NCBI RefSeq assembly: GCF_001425265.1
Contig: NZ_LMEC01000026.1
Location: 559,877 to 623,876, forward strand
Length of the DNA: 64,000 bases
DNA from: Massilia sp. Root418
GTDB lineage: Bacteria > Pseudomonadota > Gammaproteobacteria > Burkholderiales > Burkholderiaceae_D
Direction: 5' to 3'
Below the pieces are notes generated by a model that made no database searches, was not told the DNA's origin, and saw only the letters and a program-made list of their open reading frames with translations. The position numbers were made by a program, and so were the translations under genes. Positions 57,487-64,000 of this stretch are shown here, in pieces. Numbering within the stretch: the stretch's first letter is position 1; every line of letters starts with the position of its first letter.

Positions 57487-60400
57487 TTAGCGCAGCGCAA
57501 AATCCACGCCGCAGAATGACGGCGACGCCTTGGCGGTGACGATGAAAATGCGCTCCGCCGGCACCGCGCCGGTGGTGGTGAGCCACTCCTTGGCCGCTTG
57601 CGCGCGCCGCGCCCCCAGGGCCAGCACGTCACCGTCGGACACGGTGGAATTGGCCAGCATCAGCTTCTCCATCTCTTCCGCAGCGAGCGTCTTTTGCAGG
57701 CCGATGGCATTTTTCGGCTTGGCGAACGTCTCGTCCTTGTACACCCGCGCCAGCAGGGCCGGGTACTCGTCCTTGCCAACCACCACGCCGCCTTCGGGCA
57801 CCGCGCCGCGCGCCTGCAGGTCGCGCGTTTTCAGCTGGCGCACCTTGCGCTCGATGGCAACGCGCTTGAGCGCTTCCAGGTCGGCCGCGGGATCGACGCG
57901 GCCGGTGATGTCGAGCTTCAGGCCGGGGCGCTCGGCCAGCGCCTTGGACAGGGAGCGCAGCCGCGTCTCGCTGGCGGGCAGCAGGCTGGCATGGCCGGCA
58001 TCGAAGTCCAACTTGGAGAGCTCTTCGCCGCCGCCGAACAGGGAGCCGATCAGCGCGAACGGCGAAGTCACCGTTTTCACGATGGCGTTGCCGATGATCT
58101 TGAGGATGATGCCGCCCACCGAGAACTCCGGGTCGTCCAGCGAGCCGCCAATCGGCACGTTGATGTCGATGACGCCGTTGCGGTCGCTCAGCAGCGCCAC
58201 CGCCAGGCCCACAGGCAGCTTGGTCGCTGCGGGGTTGCTGCTTTCGCTGCCGAAAGTGAGCTGGTCCAGCACCAGGCGGTTTTCAGCCTTGAGCGCGCGG
58301 TTCTCCAATTGGTAGGCCACTTCGAAAGTCAGCTTGCCTTTCTCGATGCCGTAGCCAACGTATTTGTCGGCATAGGTGGACAGCTGCGCCAGCTCCATGC
58401 CGCGCACTTCGGCCTTCAGGTCCAGCGACAGGTCGCGCTTGAGCGGGTTGATGCGGCCAGAGATCAGCAAGGGCGCGCTGTTCACTTCACCGCGCAGGGC
58501 CACGTTGGCGCTGCTGTTCGCGTCCGACGACAAACCGGTGACGGTGCCGCCTATGCCCTTCAGGTTGGCGGTGTAGTTCGGCTTGATGAAGTTGTCCGTA
58601 AAGCGCACGCGCCCGCCGGACAGCGTCAGCTGGCCGATACGGATGGGCGGCAGCGGCGCGGCATCCGGCACTGGCGCGGGCGCAGCGGGGACCGCCACCG
58701 GCTGGCTTGCCTGCGCGGTGTTGACTGCCTTGCCGGCCTTGTCAGCTTTGTCAGCCTGGTCGGCCTTGGCGAGCTTCGCTGCCTTGGCCTGCGCTATCGC
58801 ATCCTTGGCGCGCGAGCCCGCCTCGGTCAGGCTGCGGTCTTCATTGGCCGCGCTGCGCTTGATGTCCTGCACATTGAGCCGGCCGGTCGGGTCGATAATC
58901 ACGCGCGCGAAGAAGTCGCTCAGCGCCACCTTGTCCACACTCATGGCGAAAGGCTGCAGCTTCACATCCATGCCGCCGAACGAGAGCGCCTTCCAGCTCA
59001 GGAAGTCGTTGGCACTGGACTTGTCGACCGTGGCCAGGTTATTCAGGCTGGCATCGCCTTTGAAGCCGCCCTGCAGCGCGCCGTTCGCGCCTGTCTCCAG
59101 CAGCAGCTTGCCCTTGGTGCTGACGGCCGCTTGTGTGAAGCGCAGGTTCACATAGTCGGTGGCGTATGGCTGCAGCGGCAGCATCCCGATATTCTTCAGG
59201 TCCAGCGCCAGGTCGGCATTGAACGGCGCCAGGCCCAGCGTGCCGGAGATGCCCAGCTGGCCAGTCTTGTTCACTGCCGCTTTCAGATCCAATTTGCTAC
59301 GGCTGGCAGGCGCAGTGGAGTAGTCCCGCACCTCCAGGCTCACCGGCGACAGCGCAAAGATGGAGGGCTCCGCATGGCTGCGGTCTTCCACCCGCACCGA
59401 CCACTCCTGCATGGCGATGCGGCCTATCGTCACCAGATAAGGCGCGTCGTCCGCAGCATTGGCCGCAGGCTTGGCGGCGGGCCTATCTGCGACCGGAGCA
59501 CTGGCGGATTCGGCGCGCTTGCCTTGTGTGTAGGCCACGATTGCGCCGGGCGACACCAGCTCGCCGATCGCCACTGTCTTCCTGCCCGTATCCACCGCGA
59601 TGCCGCGCACGGTCAACGCAAACTTTTCCGCGCCGGCCTTGTTGGCTGCTTGCGGCGTATCGTCCGCGTAGCGCAGCGACGTATTGGTGAACGCAAGCTC
59701 CTTCAACGACACTTGCGTGCCCGGCGACGGCTGCGCGGGCTTGGACGCGGGCACCGCCGGGGCAGCGACAGGAGCAGATGCAGGTGCAGGCGCAGGTGCA
59801 AGTGCAGGAGCAGGAGCAGGAGCAGCAGCGGAGGCGGGGGCTGCAGCGGGCAGCATCAATTGGCCGAAATTAAGCTGGCCCTTGCGGTCCCGCGCCACAT
59901 CCACATCCAGCCCATCGAAGGCCACGCGCGCCAGATCGTAGCGGCCAGCGAAAATATCCAGGCTGGCCAGCTTCGCGTCGAGCGTGGCCAGCTTCAGCAG
60001 GGACTTGCCGTCCGGCTGCGTCAGCGCCACGTTTTTCAGGCTGGCGTCGCCGTGTATCACCAGTGCCGCAGCCTTGCCCTTCGGCTGCGCGAAGGTCGCC
60101 GTCAAGCGCGTGCTGAGCGAAGCGCTGGGCAGCTTGAAATTCGGCCTGCCGGGCAGGTACTCCAGGTAGCGCGGCAGCGCCACCTCGTCCAGGTTCAGCT
60201 CCACCTGCACGTCCTTCGCGTCGCCAAAGGGGCGCGCCCTGCCCTTCAGGAGCAGCGGCGCGCCATTGATCTTCGCGCTCAGCAGAGGCTCGACGAACAC
60301 CTGCACGTCGGCCGGCATGGACGACACGAAAGGCACGCCCAGCTTCAGCCCCTCCACCGTATGCACGGCGCGCGCCGGCATGTCCTCGAACGCGATACGT

Positions 60401-60855
60401 CCGCCATCGAGCTGGATATTGTTTACCGCGTAGCGCGCCGGCTCCGGCGACGGCGGCTGGCTCGCCACCAGCGCAATGATGTCGTCTATGCTGTAATGGT
60501 TGGCATCCGTGCGCACCAGGTGCACGTAGGGCTGCTGCAGGCGCACCTGCTGCACCACCGGTGCCATGCGCCAAACCGACTCTCCCGCGAGATCGAGCGC
60601 CAGCGCATCGAAACTGGCGAAGACAGCGCCGCCCTGCGGCTCCATCAGCTTGAAGCCGCGAATCTCCATCGCCAGCGTGAAGGGGTTGAACTTCACCTCT
60701 TCGATAGTGAGCTGGCGGTGCAGCTTGTCGGCGGCCAGTTGCTGCGCCTGGCTTTTAACAATGGCGGGCAGCGCCAGGAAGCCGATGCCGGCGTACAGCG
60801 CCAGGGTGCCGGCGGCAACCGCCGGCACGACGCGTAGTAATGTTGTTTTCTTCAT
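57487..60855 (-). CDS. DUF748/AsmA-like envelope protein
   Basis: A 1122-residue protein with one N-terminal membrane helix (about 8-30, R-V-V-P-A-V-A-A-G-T-L-A-L-Y) and a long periplasmic part of AsmA/DUF748-like beta segments. Internal Ala/Pro-rich stretches (about 340-385) and an Ala/Lys-rich stretch (near 700) separate these segments. The C-terminus has an OmpA-like or DUF748-end region (F-D-A-G-H-A-S-L-L-P-A-S-E). Relatives are proposed to bridge the envelope and move lipids. The ATG at 60855 is preferred over a TTG six codons earlier. It stands alone, with a terminator downstream. Confidence 0.85.
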   Translation of the reverse strand: MKKTTLLRVVPAVAAGTLALYAGIGFLALPAIVKSQAQQLAADKLHRQLTIEEVKFNPFTLAMEIRGFKLMEPQGGAVFASFDALALDLAGESVWRMAPVVQQVRLQQPYVHLVRTDANHYSIDDIIALVASQPPSPEPARYAVNNIQLDGGRIAFEDMPARAVHTVEGLKLGVPFVSSMPADVQVFVEPLLSAKINGAPLLLKGRARPFGDAKDVQVELNLDEVALPRYLEYLPGRPNFKLPSASLSTRLTATFAQPKGKAAALVIHGDASLKNVALTQPDGKSLLKLATLDAKLASLDIFAGRYDLARVAFDGLDVDVARDRKGQLNFGQLMLPAAAPASAAAPAPAPALAPAPAPASAPVAAPAVPASKPAQPSPGTQVSLKELAFTNTSLRYADDTPQAANKAGAEKFALTVRGIAVDTGRKTVAIGELVSPGAIVAYTQGKRAESASAPVADRPAAKPAANAADDAPYLVTIGRIAMQEWSVRVEDRSHAEPSIFALSPVSLEVRDYSTAPASRSKLDLKAAVNKTGQLGISGTLGLAPFNADLALDLKNIGMLPLQPYATDYVNLRFTQAAVSTKGKLLLETGANGALQGGFKGDASLNNLATVDKSSANDFLSWKALSFGGMDVKLQPFAMSVDKVALSDFFARVIIDPTGRLNVQDIKRSAANEDRSLTEAGSRAKDAIAQAKAAKLAKADQADKADKAGKAVNTAQASQPVAVPAAPAPVPDAAPLPPIRIGQLTLSGGRVRFTDNFIKPNYTANLKGIGGTVTGLSSDANSSANVALRGEVNSAPLLISGRINPLKRDLSLDLKAEVRGMELAQLSTYADKYVGYGIEKGKLTFEVAYQLENRALKAENRLVLDQLTFGSESSNPAATKLPVGLAVALLSDRNGVIDINVPIGGSLDDPEFSVGGIILKIIGNAIVKTVTSPFALIGSLFGGGEELSKLDFDAGHASLLPASETRLRSLSKALAERPGLKLDITGRVDPAADLEALKRVAIERKVRQLKTRDLQARGAVPEGGVVVGKDEYPALLARVYKDETFAKPKNAIGLQKTLAAEEMEKLMLANSTVSDGDVLALGARRAQAAKEWLTTTGAVPAERIFIVTAKASPSFCGVDFALR

Positions 60856-60938
60856 AGTGTTCAGTGTAGCCAAACCGCAGAGGGATGGATAGATTGCATT
60901 GGTGGACTGTCGCGCGATGATGCAGTATCTTGACAGCC

Positions 60939-61856
60939 ATGTTGAACCTGAACTTTGGCAGATTCGTGCGCGCCACCCTGGCCGCAGCCTTGCTGGCGGC
61001 GGGCCAGGCTGCAGCCACCGACTTTGTCATCTTCGACCAGCCGGTTTCCAAAGCCGACCGGCGGCGAGAATACGCGAACGCGCTATTGAGCGCCGTCCTG
61101 GAGCGCACGGTGCCCGAATTCGGCCCGTACCAGATCCGGCACGCGCCCGTGCACATGGAGCGTCCGCGCCTGTTCCAGGCGCTCAAGGACGGCACGCTGA
61201 TCAACCTCACGGCCTACCCCGTCTCGCCCGGCTGGATGCGCGAGCTGAAGTCGGTGCCCATCCCTATCGACATGGGCTTGCAGTCCTGGCGCATCTTCCT
61301 GATTGACGAAAAAAGCCAGCCCGCGCTGCGCGCTACGCGCACGCTGGGCCAGCTGGCGCGCCTGCGGGCGGGCAGCGGCAGCTCCTGGTCCGCGCTGCAA
61401 TCGCTGAAGGACGCGCACCTGTCCGTGGTCACGGGCAGCAATTACGCCGGCTTGTTCCAGATGCTGATGGCGGGCCGCTTCGATTACCTGCCGCGCGGCG
61501 TGAACGAGATCTTCGCGGAGTACGACACCCACAAGCCGGATCATCCCACCCTGGCAGTGGAAGAGACGGTGCTGCTGCACGACAGCATCCCGTCGCTATT
61601 CTTCGTCTCGCCGCGTGAACCGCGCCTGCACCGCCGCATCAAGGCCGGCATGGAGGCCATGCTGAAGGACGGCTCGCTGGAACGCCTGGTGCTGGACTAC
61701 CACCGCGCCGACCTGCAGCGCGCCAGGCTGTGTACCCGTAAACGCTTCGAGCTGCCCAACAGGCAGCTCGATCCCGCCCTGCTCGGGCGCCAGGAACTGT
61801 GGCTCAACCCCTTCGACCCGCGGCACGGCATCTGCCCGGCGCCGCAGCCGCGCTGA
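60939..61856 (+). CDS. Periplasmic solute-binding-like protein (SBP_bac_3 type)
   Basis: A 305-residue exported protein with a signal peptide ending near A-A-A-T. The mature part resembles amino-acid-type solute-binding proteins, which in Burkholderiales often occur alone without permease genes, as here (L-A-R-L-R-A-G-S-G-S-S-W, V-V-T-G-S-N-Y-A-G-L-F-Q-M-L, F-D-Y-L-P-R-G-V-N-E). Such orphan proteins may act as sensors or enzymes rather than as transporters. The ATG at 60939 starts the signal peptide. It is divergent from DUF748 and convergent with DUF3334. Confidence 0.78.
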   Translation: MLNLNFGRFVRATLAAALLAAGQAAATDFVIFDQPVSKADRRREYANALLSAVLERTVPEFGPYQIRHAPVHMERPRLFQALKDGTLINLTAYPVSPGWMRELKSVPIPIDMGLQSWRIFLIDEKSQPALRATRTLGQLARLRAGSGSSWSALQSLKDAHLSVVTGSNYAGLFQMLMAGRFDYLPRGVNEIFAEYDTHKPDHPTLAVEETVLLHDSIPSLFFVSPREPRLHRRIKAGMEAMLKDGSLERLVLDYHRADLQRARLCTRKRFELPNRQLDPALLGRQELWLNPFDPRHGICPAPQPR

Positions 61857-61871
61857 GGCGGCCGGCAGCGC

Positions 61872-62555
61872 TTACATGCCCAGGGACTTGAGCAGCTCGT
61901 CGTTGTCTTCCTGCGCCTGCGCGGCCGAGGAATCGGACGACGGGATGGAATGGTCCATGTCCATCAGTTCGTCCGGGTCCGGCGCGTCGTGCGGATCGAA
62001 GTCGTGCAGGCGGATGAATTCCGTGCGGTCGATGGCCAGCTCCAGGTAAAACACATTGTTCTTCTCGGTATAGAACGACACGCGGCGCATTTCAGGGCGG
62101 TCCAGCGGGGTATCCACGTTCAGCATCACCTGCTTGGTCAGCACCAGCATTTTTGGCTGGTTCTGGGTGATGTTGGTCTGCAGCTCGCGGCGGATCTTGC
62201 CGGTGAAGTCGCCGACGATCTGGTTCATCAGCTCACCGAGGATGTTGGACACTTCGTCGGACGTGTGCGAGCCGGCCAGCTCGGACTTCGGCATCCCCAT
62301 GTGCAGCATGTAGCGCTCGTACAGCTCCATTGCCGTGTCCTTGCCGAAGTTCAGGACCACCAGGCCGGTGAAGCCGCCGTCGAACAGCACGAAGCAGCCG
62401 ATGTCGGGTTTCAGGCCCACTTTGGTAATCCGCTGCACCATGGCGGAGTAATGCACCGTGCTTTGCGTGGCGATGTTCAGCACGCGCGTAACCGAGTCGC
62501 ACAGACTGGTCAGCAAGTCCTCGGTGCCATATACAACCTTTTCATCCGTAACCAT
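61872..62555 (-). CDS. DUF3334 protein with CheX/CheC-like fold
   Basis: A 227-residue cytoplasmic protein of the DUF3334 type. The stretch T-S-D-E-V-S-N-I-L-G-E-L-M-N-Q-I-V-G-D-F contains an E-x-x-N pair like the phosphatase motif of CheC/CheX, which removes phosphate from CheY. The C-terminal tail is acidic (D-P-D-E-L-M-D-M-D, then Q-E-D-N-D-E-L-L). The ATG at 62555 is preferred to one two codons earlier because AGGG then stands at good distance. No chemotaxis gene is adjacent, so the partner response regulator is unknown; the two chemoreceptors in the window are far away. Confidence 0.82.
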   Translation of the reverse strand: MVTDEKVVYGTEDLLTSLCDSVTRVLNIATQSTVHYSAMVQRITKVGLKPDIGCFVLFDGGFTGLVVLNFGKDTAMELYERYMLHMGMPKSELAGSHTSDEVSNILGELMNQIVGDFTGKIRRELQTNITQNQPKMLVLTKQVMLNVDTPLDRPEMRRVSFYTEKNNVFYLELAIDRTEFIRLHDFDPHDAPDPDELMDMDHSIPSSDSSAAQAQEDNDELLKSLGM

Positions 62556-62710
62556 CTTCATCCCTTTTATTTTCTATTCACGGGCCCTGCCCGTGCGCAC
62601 ATACCGCAAGAATACTGGCCAGTGCCGCACTCGTCCACTTCATTCAGCCATTCTGGGGCAATTGCCGTTGCCATAATGCGCAAGGCAAGCGCGGAATATT
62701 GACAGGAAAG

Positions 62711-62740
62711 CAAAAAGCCCAACCGGTGAGGGCTGGGCTT
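62711..62740 (-). terminator. Terminator of tRNA-Asn (second copy)
   Basis: Read leftward: stem AAGCCCAGCC/GGTTGGGCTT with a 6-nt loop and one G-T pair, then T-T-T-T-T-G. It starts 16 bp after the tRNA 3' end. Confidence 0.88.
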
Positions 62741-62756
62741 CTGGTCTTGCATGTTC

Positions 62757-62832
62757 TGGCTCCCCGACCTGGACTCGAACCAGGGACCTGCGGATTAACA
62801 GTCCGTCGCTCTACCGACTGAGCTATCAGGGA
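62757..62832 (-). tRNA. tRNA-Asn (anticodon GTT), second copy
   Basis: A 76-nt gene identical base for base to the copy at 54884-54959, in the same orientation, with encoded CCA and anticodon GTT at 62799-62797. The flanks differ (own promoter and own terminator), so it is an independent transcription unit and not a recent long duplication. Confidence 0.98.
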
Positions 62833-62844
62833 ATTGAGGCCCGA

Positions 62845-62873
62845 ATTATATACGCGGGATTTCGAATTGACCA
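62845..62873 (-). promoter_or_regulatory. Promoter of tRNA-Asn (second copy)
   Basis: Read leftward: -35 TGGTCA (62873-62868), 17-bp spacer, perfect TATAAT (62850-62845) 12 bp before the tRNA. Confidence 0.78.
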
Positions 62874-62895
62874 GAGCCGGACAAAACTTTTTCGA

Positions 62896-64000
62896 TCAGG
62901 CCAGCGCGTAGTCCGCGTAGCCGTCCGGCCGCACCAGCAGCGCCGCCACGCCTTCCAGGCCTGGCACCGGCTCGCACAGCGTGGCACGCAACACGCGCAC
63001 CTCGCCCGGCGCCTGCACGGTGGCCGGCGCGTCATCGCGCAGGCGCAGGTACAGCCAGCGGCCGCCGTGCAGCAGGGTGTGGAGGGACGCTTGTTGCTGG
63101 CTCGGCTGCGGGCTTTGCGGCTGGCACTGGACCGGCACCGCGCCGCCATGCGCCAGTTGCAGCGGCCAATCCGGCACGCGGACGCCGGTCCACTGCTCCA
63201 GCAGGCGGCAACCGTCAGGCGCCAGCGACAGGCTGGCCGGATACGCGATGCCGAAGCCGGACACCTCCAGCGCCAGGGCGCGGTTGGTGGCCGGATCGCG
63301 CAGCAGGCCGTTCATCAGCTGGCGCAAGGCCTGGCCGCGCGTGTCGAAGGCGGTCAGCAGCGCGGTCTGCGCCATGGTATTAACCAGCAGCTGCTGGCCG
63401 ACGGCGCGCCGTTCGCTGCCGTAGCTGTCCAGCAGCGACTCGTCCGCCCGCCCCTGCACCACGGAGGCCAGCTTCCAGCCCAGGTTGAACGCATCCTGCA
63501 TGCCCACGTTCATGCCCTGCCCGCCAGCCGGCATGTGGATGTGCGCGGCGTCGCCCGCCAGCAGCACGCGGCCCTTGCGGTACTGGGCTGCCAGCCGCGT
63601 TTCGTCCGAGAAGCGCGACAGCCACAAGGCATCGGACATCTGCATGTCGCGGCCCGCCACGCGGCGCGCACCCTCGGCCAGTTCCTCCAGCGTCAGCGGC
63701 TGGGGCTGTGGCTCCCTGCAGCGCAGCGCATCCACCAGGATCACGCGGTGATGCACGCCGTCGCCCAGCGGCACCACCATCAGCACCCCGGCCTCGTTGA
63801 CGACGGTGTACGCCCCCGCCGGCGGCGCCGCGCCCAGCCGCACGTCGCCCAGTAGCGAATACACCGACGCGGGATTCCCCTCGAACGCGATGCCGCTCTG
63901 CTGTCGCACCAGGCTGCGGCTGCCGTCCGCCCCCACCAGCCAGGCAGCACGCGCCGTGAAGGCTGCGCCGCCCTGCTCCCCCTTGGCCGACACCTGCCCG
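62896..64000 (-). CDS. FAD-dependent monooxygenase (PheA/TfdB type), N-terminus outside window
   Basis: The frame is open to the right edge, so the N-terminal FAD-binding GxGxxG is not visible. The visible part holds the D-G motif (V-G-A-D-G-S-R-S-L-V-R) and the G-D motif (L-A-G-D-A-A-H-I-H-M-P-A-G-G-Q-G-M-N-V-G-M-Q-D), both diagnostic of group A flavoprotein hydroxylases, and a thioredoxin-like C-terminal tail typical of the PheA/TfdB-type. These enzymes hydroxylate aromatic or polyketide rings with NAD(P)H and oxygen. An internal GTG (63991-63993) may be mistaken for a start. The substrate is unknown. Confidence 0.88.
   Translation of the reverse strand, partial: GQVSAKGEQGGAAFTARAAWLVGADGSRSLVRQQSGIAFEGNPASVYSLLGDVRLGAAPPAGAYTVVNEAGVLMVVPLGDGVHHRVILVDALRCREPQPQPLTLEELAEGARRVAGRDMQMSDALWLSRFSDETRLAAQYRKGRVLLAGDAAHIHMPAGGQGMNVGMQDAFNLGWKLASVVQGRADESLLDSYGSERRAVGQQLLVNTMAQTALLTAFDTRGQALRQLMNGLLRDPATNRALALEVSGFGIAYPASLSLAPDGCRLLEQWTGVRVPDWPLQLAHGGAVPVQCQPQSPQPSQQQASLHTLLHGGRWLYLRLRDDAPATVQAPGEVRVLRATLCEPVPGLEGVAALLVRPDGYADYALA

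Noticed and set aside
54884..62832. Genomic island integrated between the tRNA-Asn genes
   Set aside because: No integrase, phage or transfer genes are present, the tRNAs have separate promoters and terminators, and base composition resembles the flanks.

Overview
The window is about 64 kb of GC-rich, densely coding DNA from a Gram-negative, motile or chemotactic heterotroph. The gene types fit the Betaproteobacteria, order Burkholderiales, most likely Oxalobacteraceae (Massilia/Duganella group). That placement is inferred from gene families and arrangement, not from a 16S gene or a database search. Evidence includes a type VI secretion locus, methyl-accepting chemotaxis proteins, many LysR regulators, a TonB receptor, a DUF748/AsmA-like protein, an HTH-citrate synthase and a PA0069-type radical SAM protein. 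No phage, IS element, integrase or CRISPR array was seen.

Layout. 1-8.7 kb: end of a diguanylate cyclase; an 8-bp tandem repeat between two matched palindromes; an aromatic-catabolism operon (VOC protein, fumarylacetoacetate hydrolase family protein, maleylacetoacetate isomerase) with a divergent LysR; a LysR/azoreductase pair; a ChaC-type cyclotransferase; a PAS-GGDEF protein; and a radical SAM gene under an almost perfect LexA (SOS) box. 8.7-19.3 kb: two chemoreceptors flanking a DUF2760-Hsp70-Hsp70 operon, which has a structured leader ending in a terminator-shaped hairpin, and a DTW-domain tRNA-modifying enzyme.

19.4-38.3 kb: a type VI secretion system in four transcription blocks: leftward TPR lipoprotein-tssB-tssC-hcp-tssE-tssH-tssA; rightward tssJ-tssK; rightward tssK2-tssL; leftward M15 peptidase-tssM-tagF-ompA. 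It is unusual in three ways. tssK is present twice, and the second copy lacks two segments of the N-terminal half. A LysR gene sits between the copies. tssF, tssG and vgrG are absent from the locus, with tssE overlapping tssH directly.

38.4-54.8 kb: accessory metabolism and regulation: a membrane protein of unknown function; an MFS exporter-hydrolase-VOC operon; an HTH-citrate synthase; an orphan ParA; a BaeSR-like two-component system divergent from a diheme cytochrome c lipoprotein; a DUF6351 esterase-like protein; a YdeI-like protein; a subtilase with a downstream small I9-propeptide-like protein; and an OsmC-YcaO fusion. 54.8-64 kb: two identical tRNA-Asn genes, each with its own promoter and terminator, bracket a TonB receptor, a DUF748 protein, a solute-binding-like protein and a CheX-like DUF3334 protein. 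The window ends inside an FAD monooxygenase gene.

The strongest leads for new biology are the T6SS with a trimmed second TssK and no local TssFG, the paired Hsp70/DUF2760 operon with its leader hairpins, the protease/propeptide pair, and the palindrome-bracketed octamer repeat.
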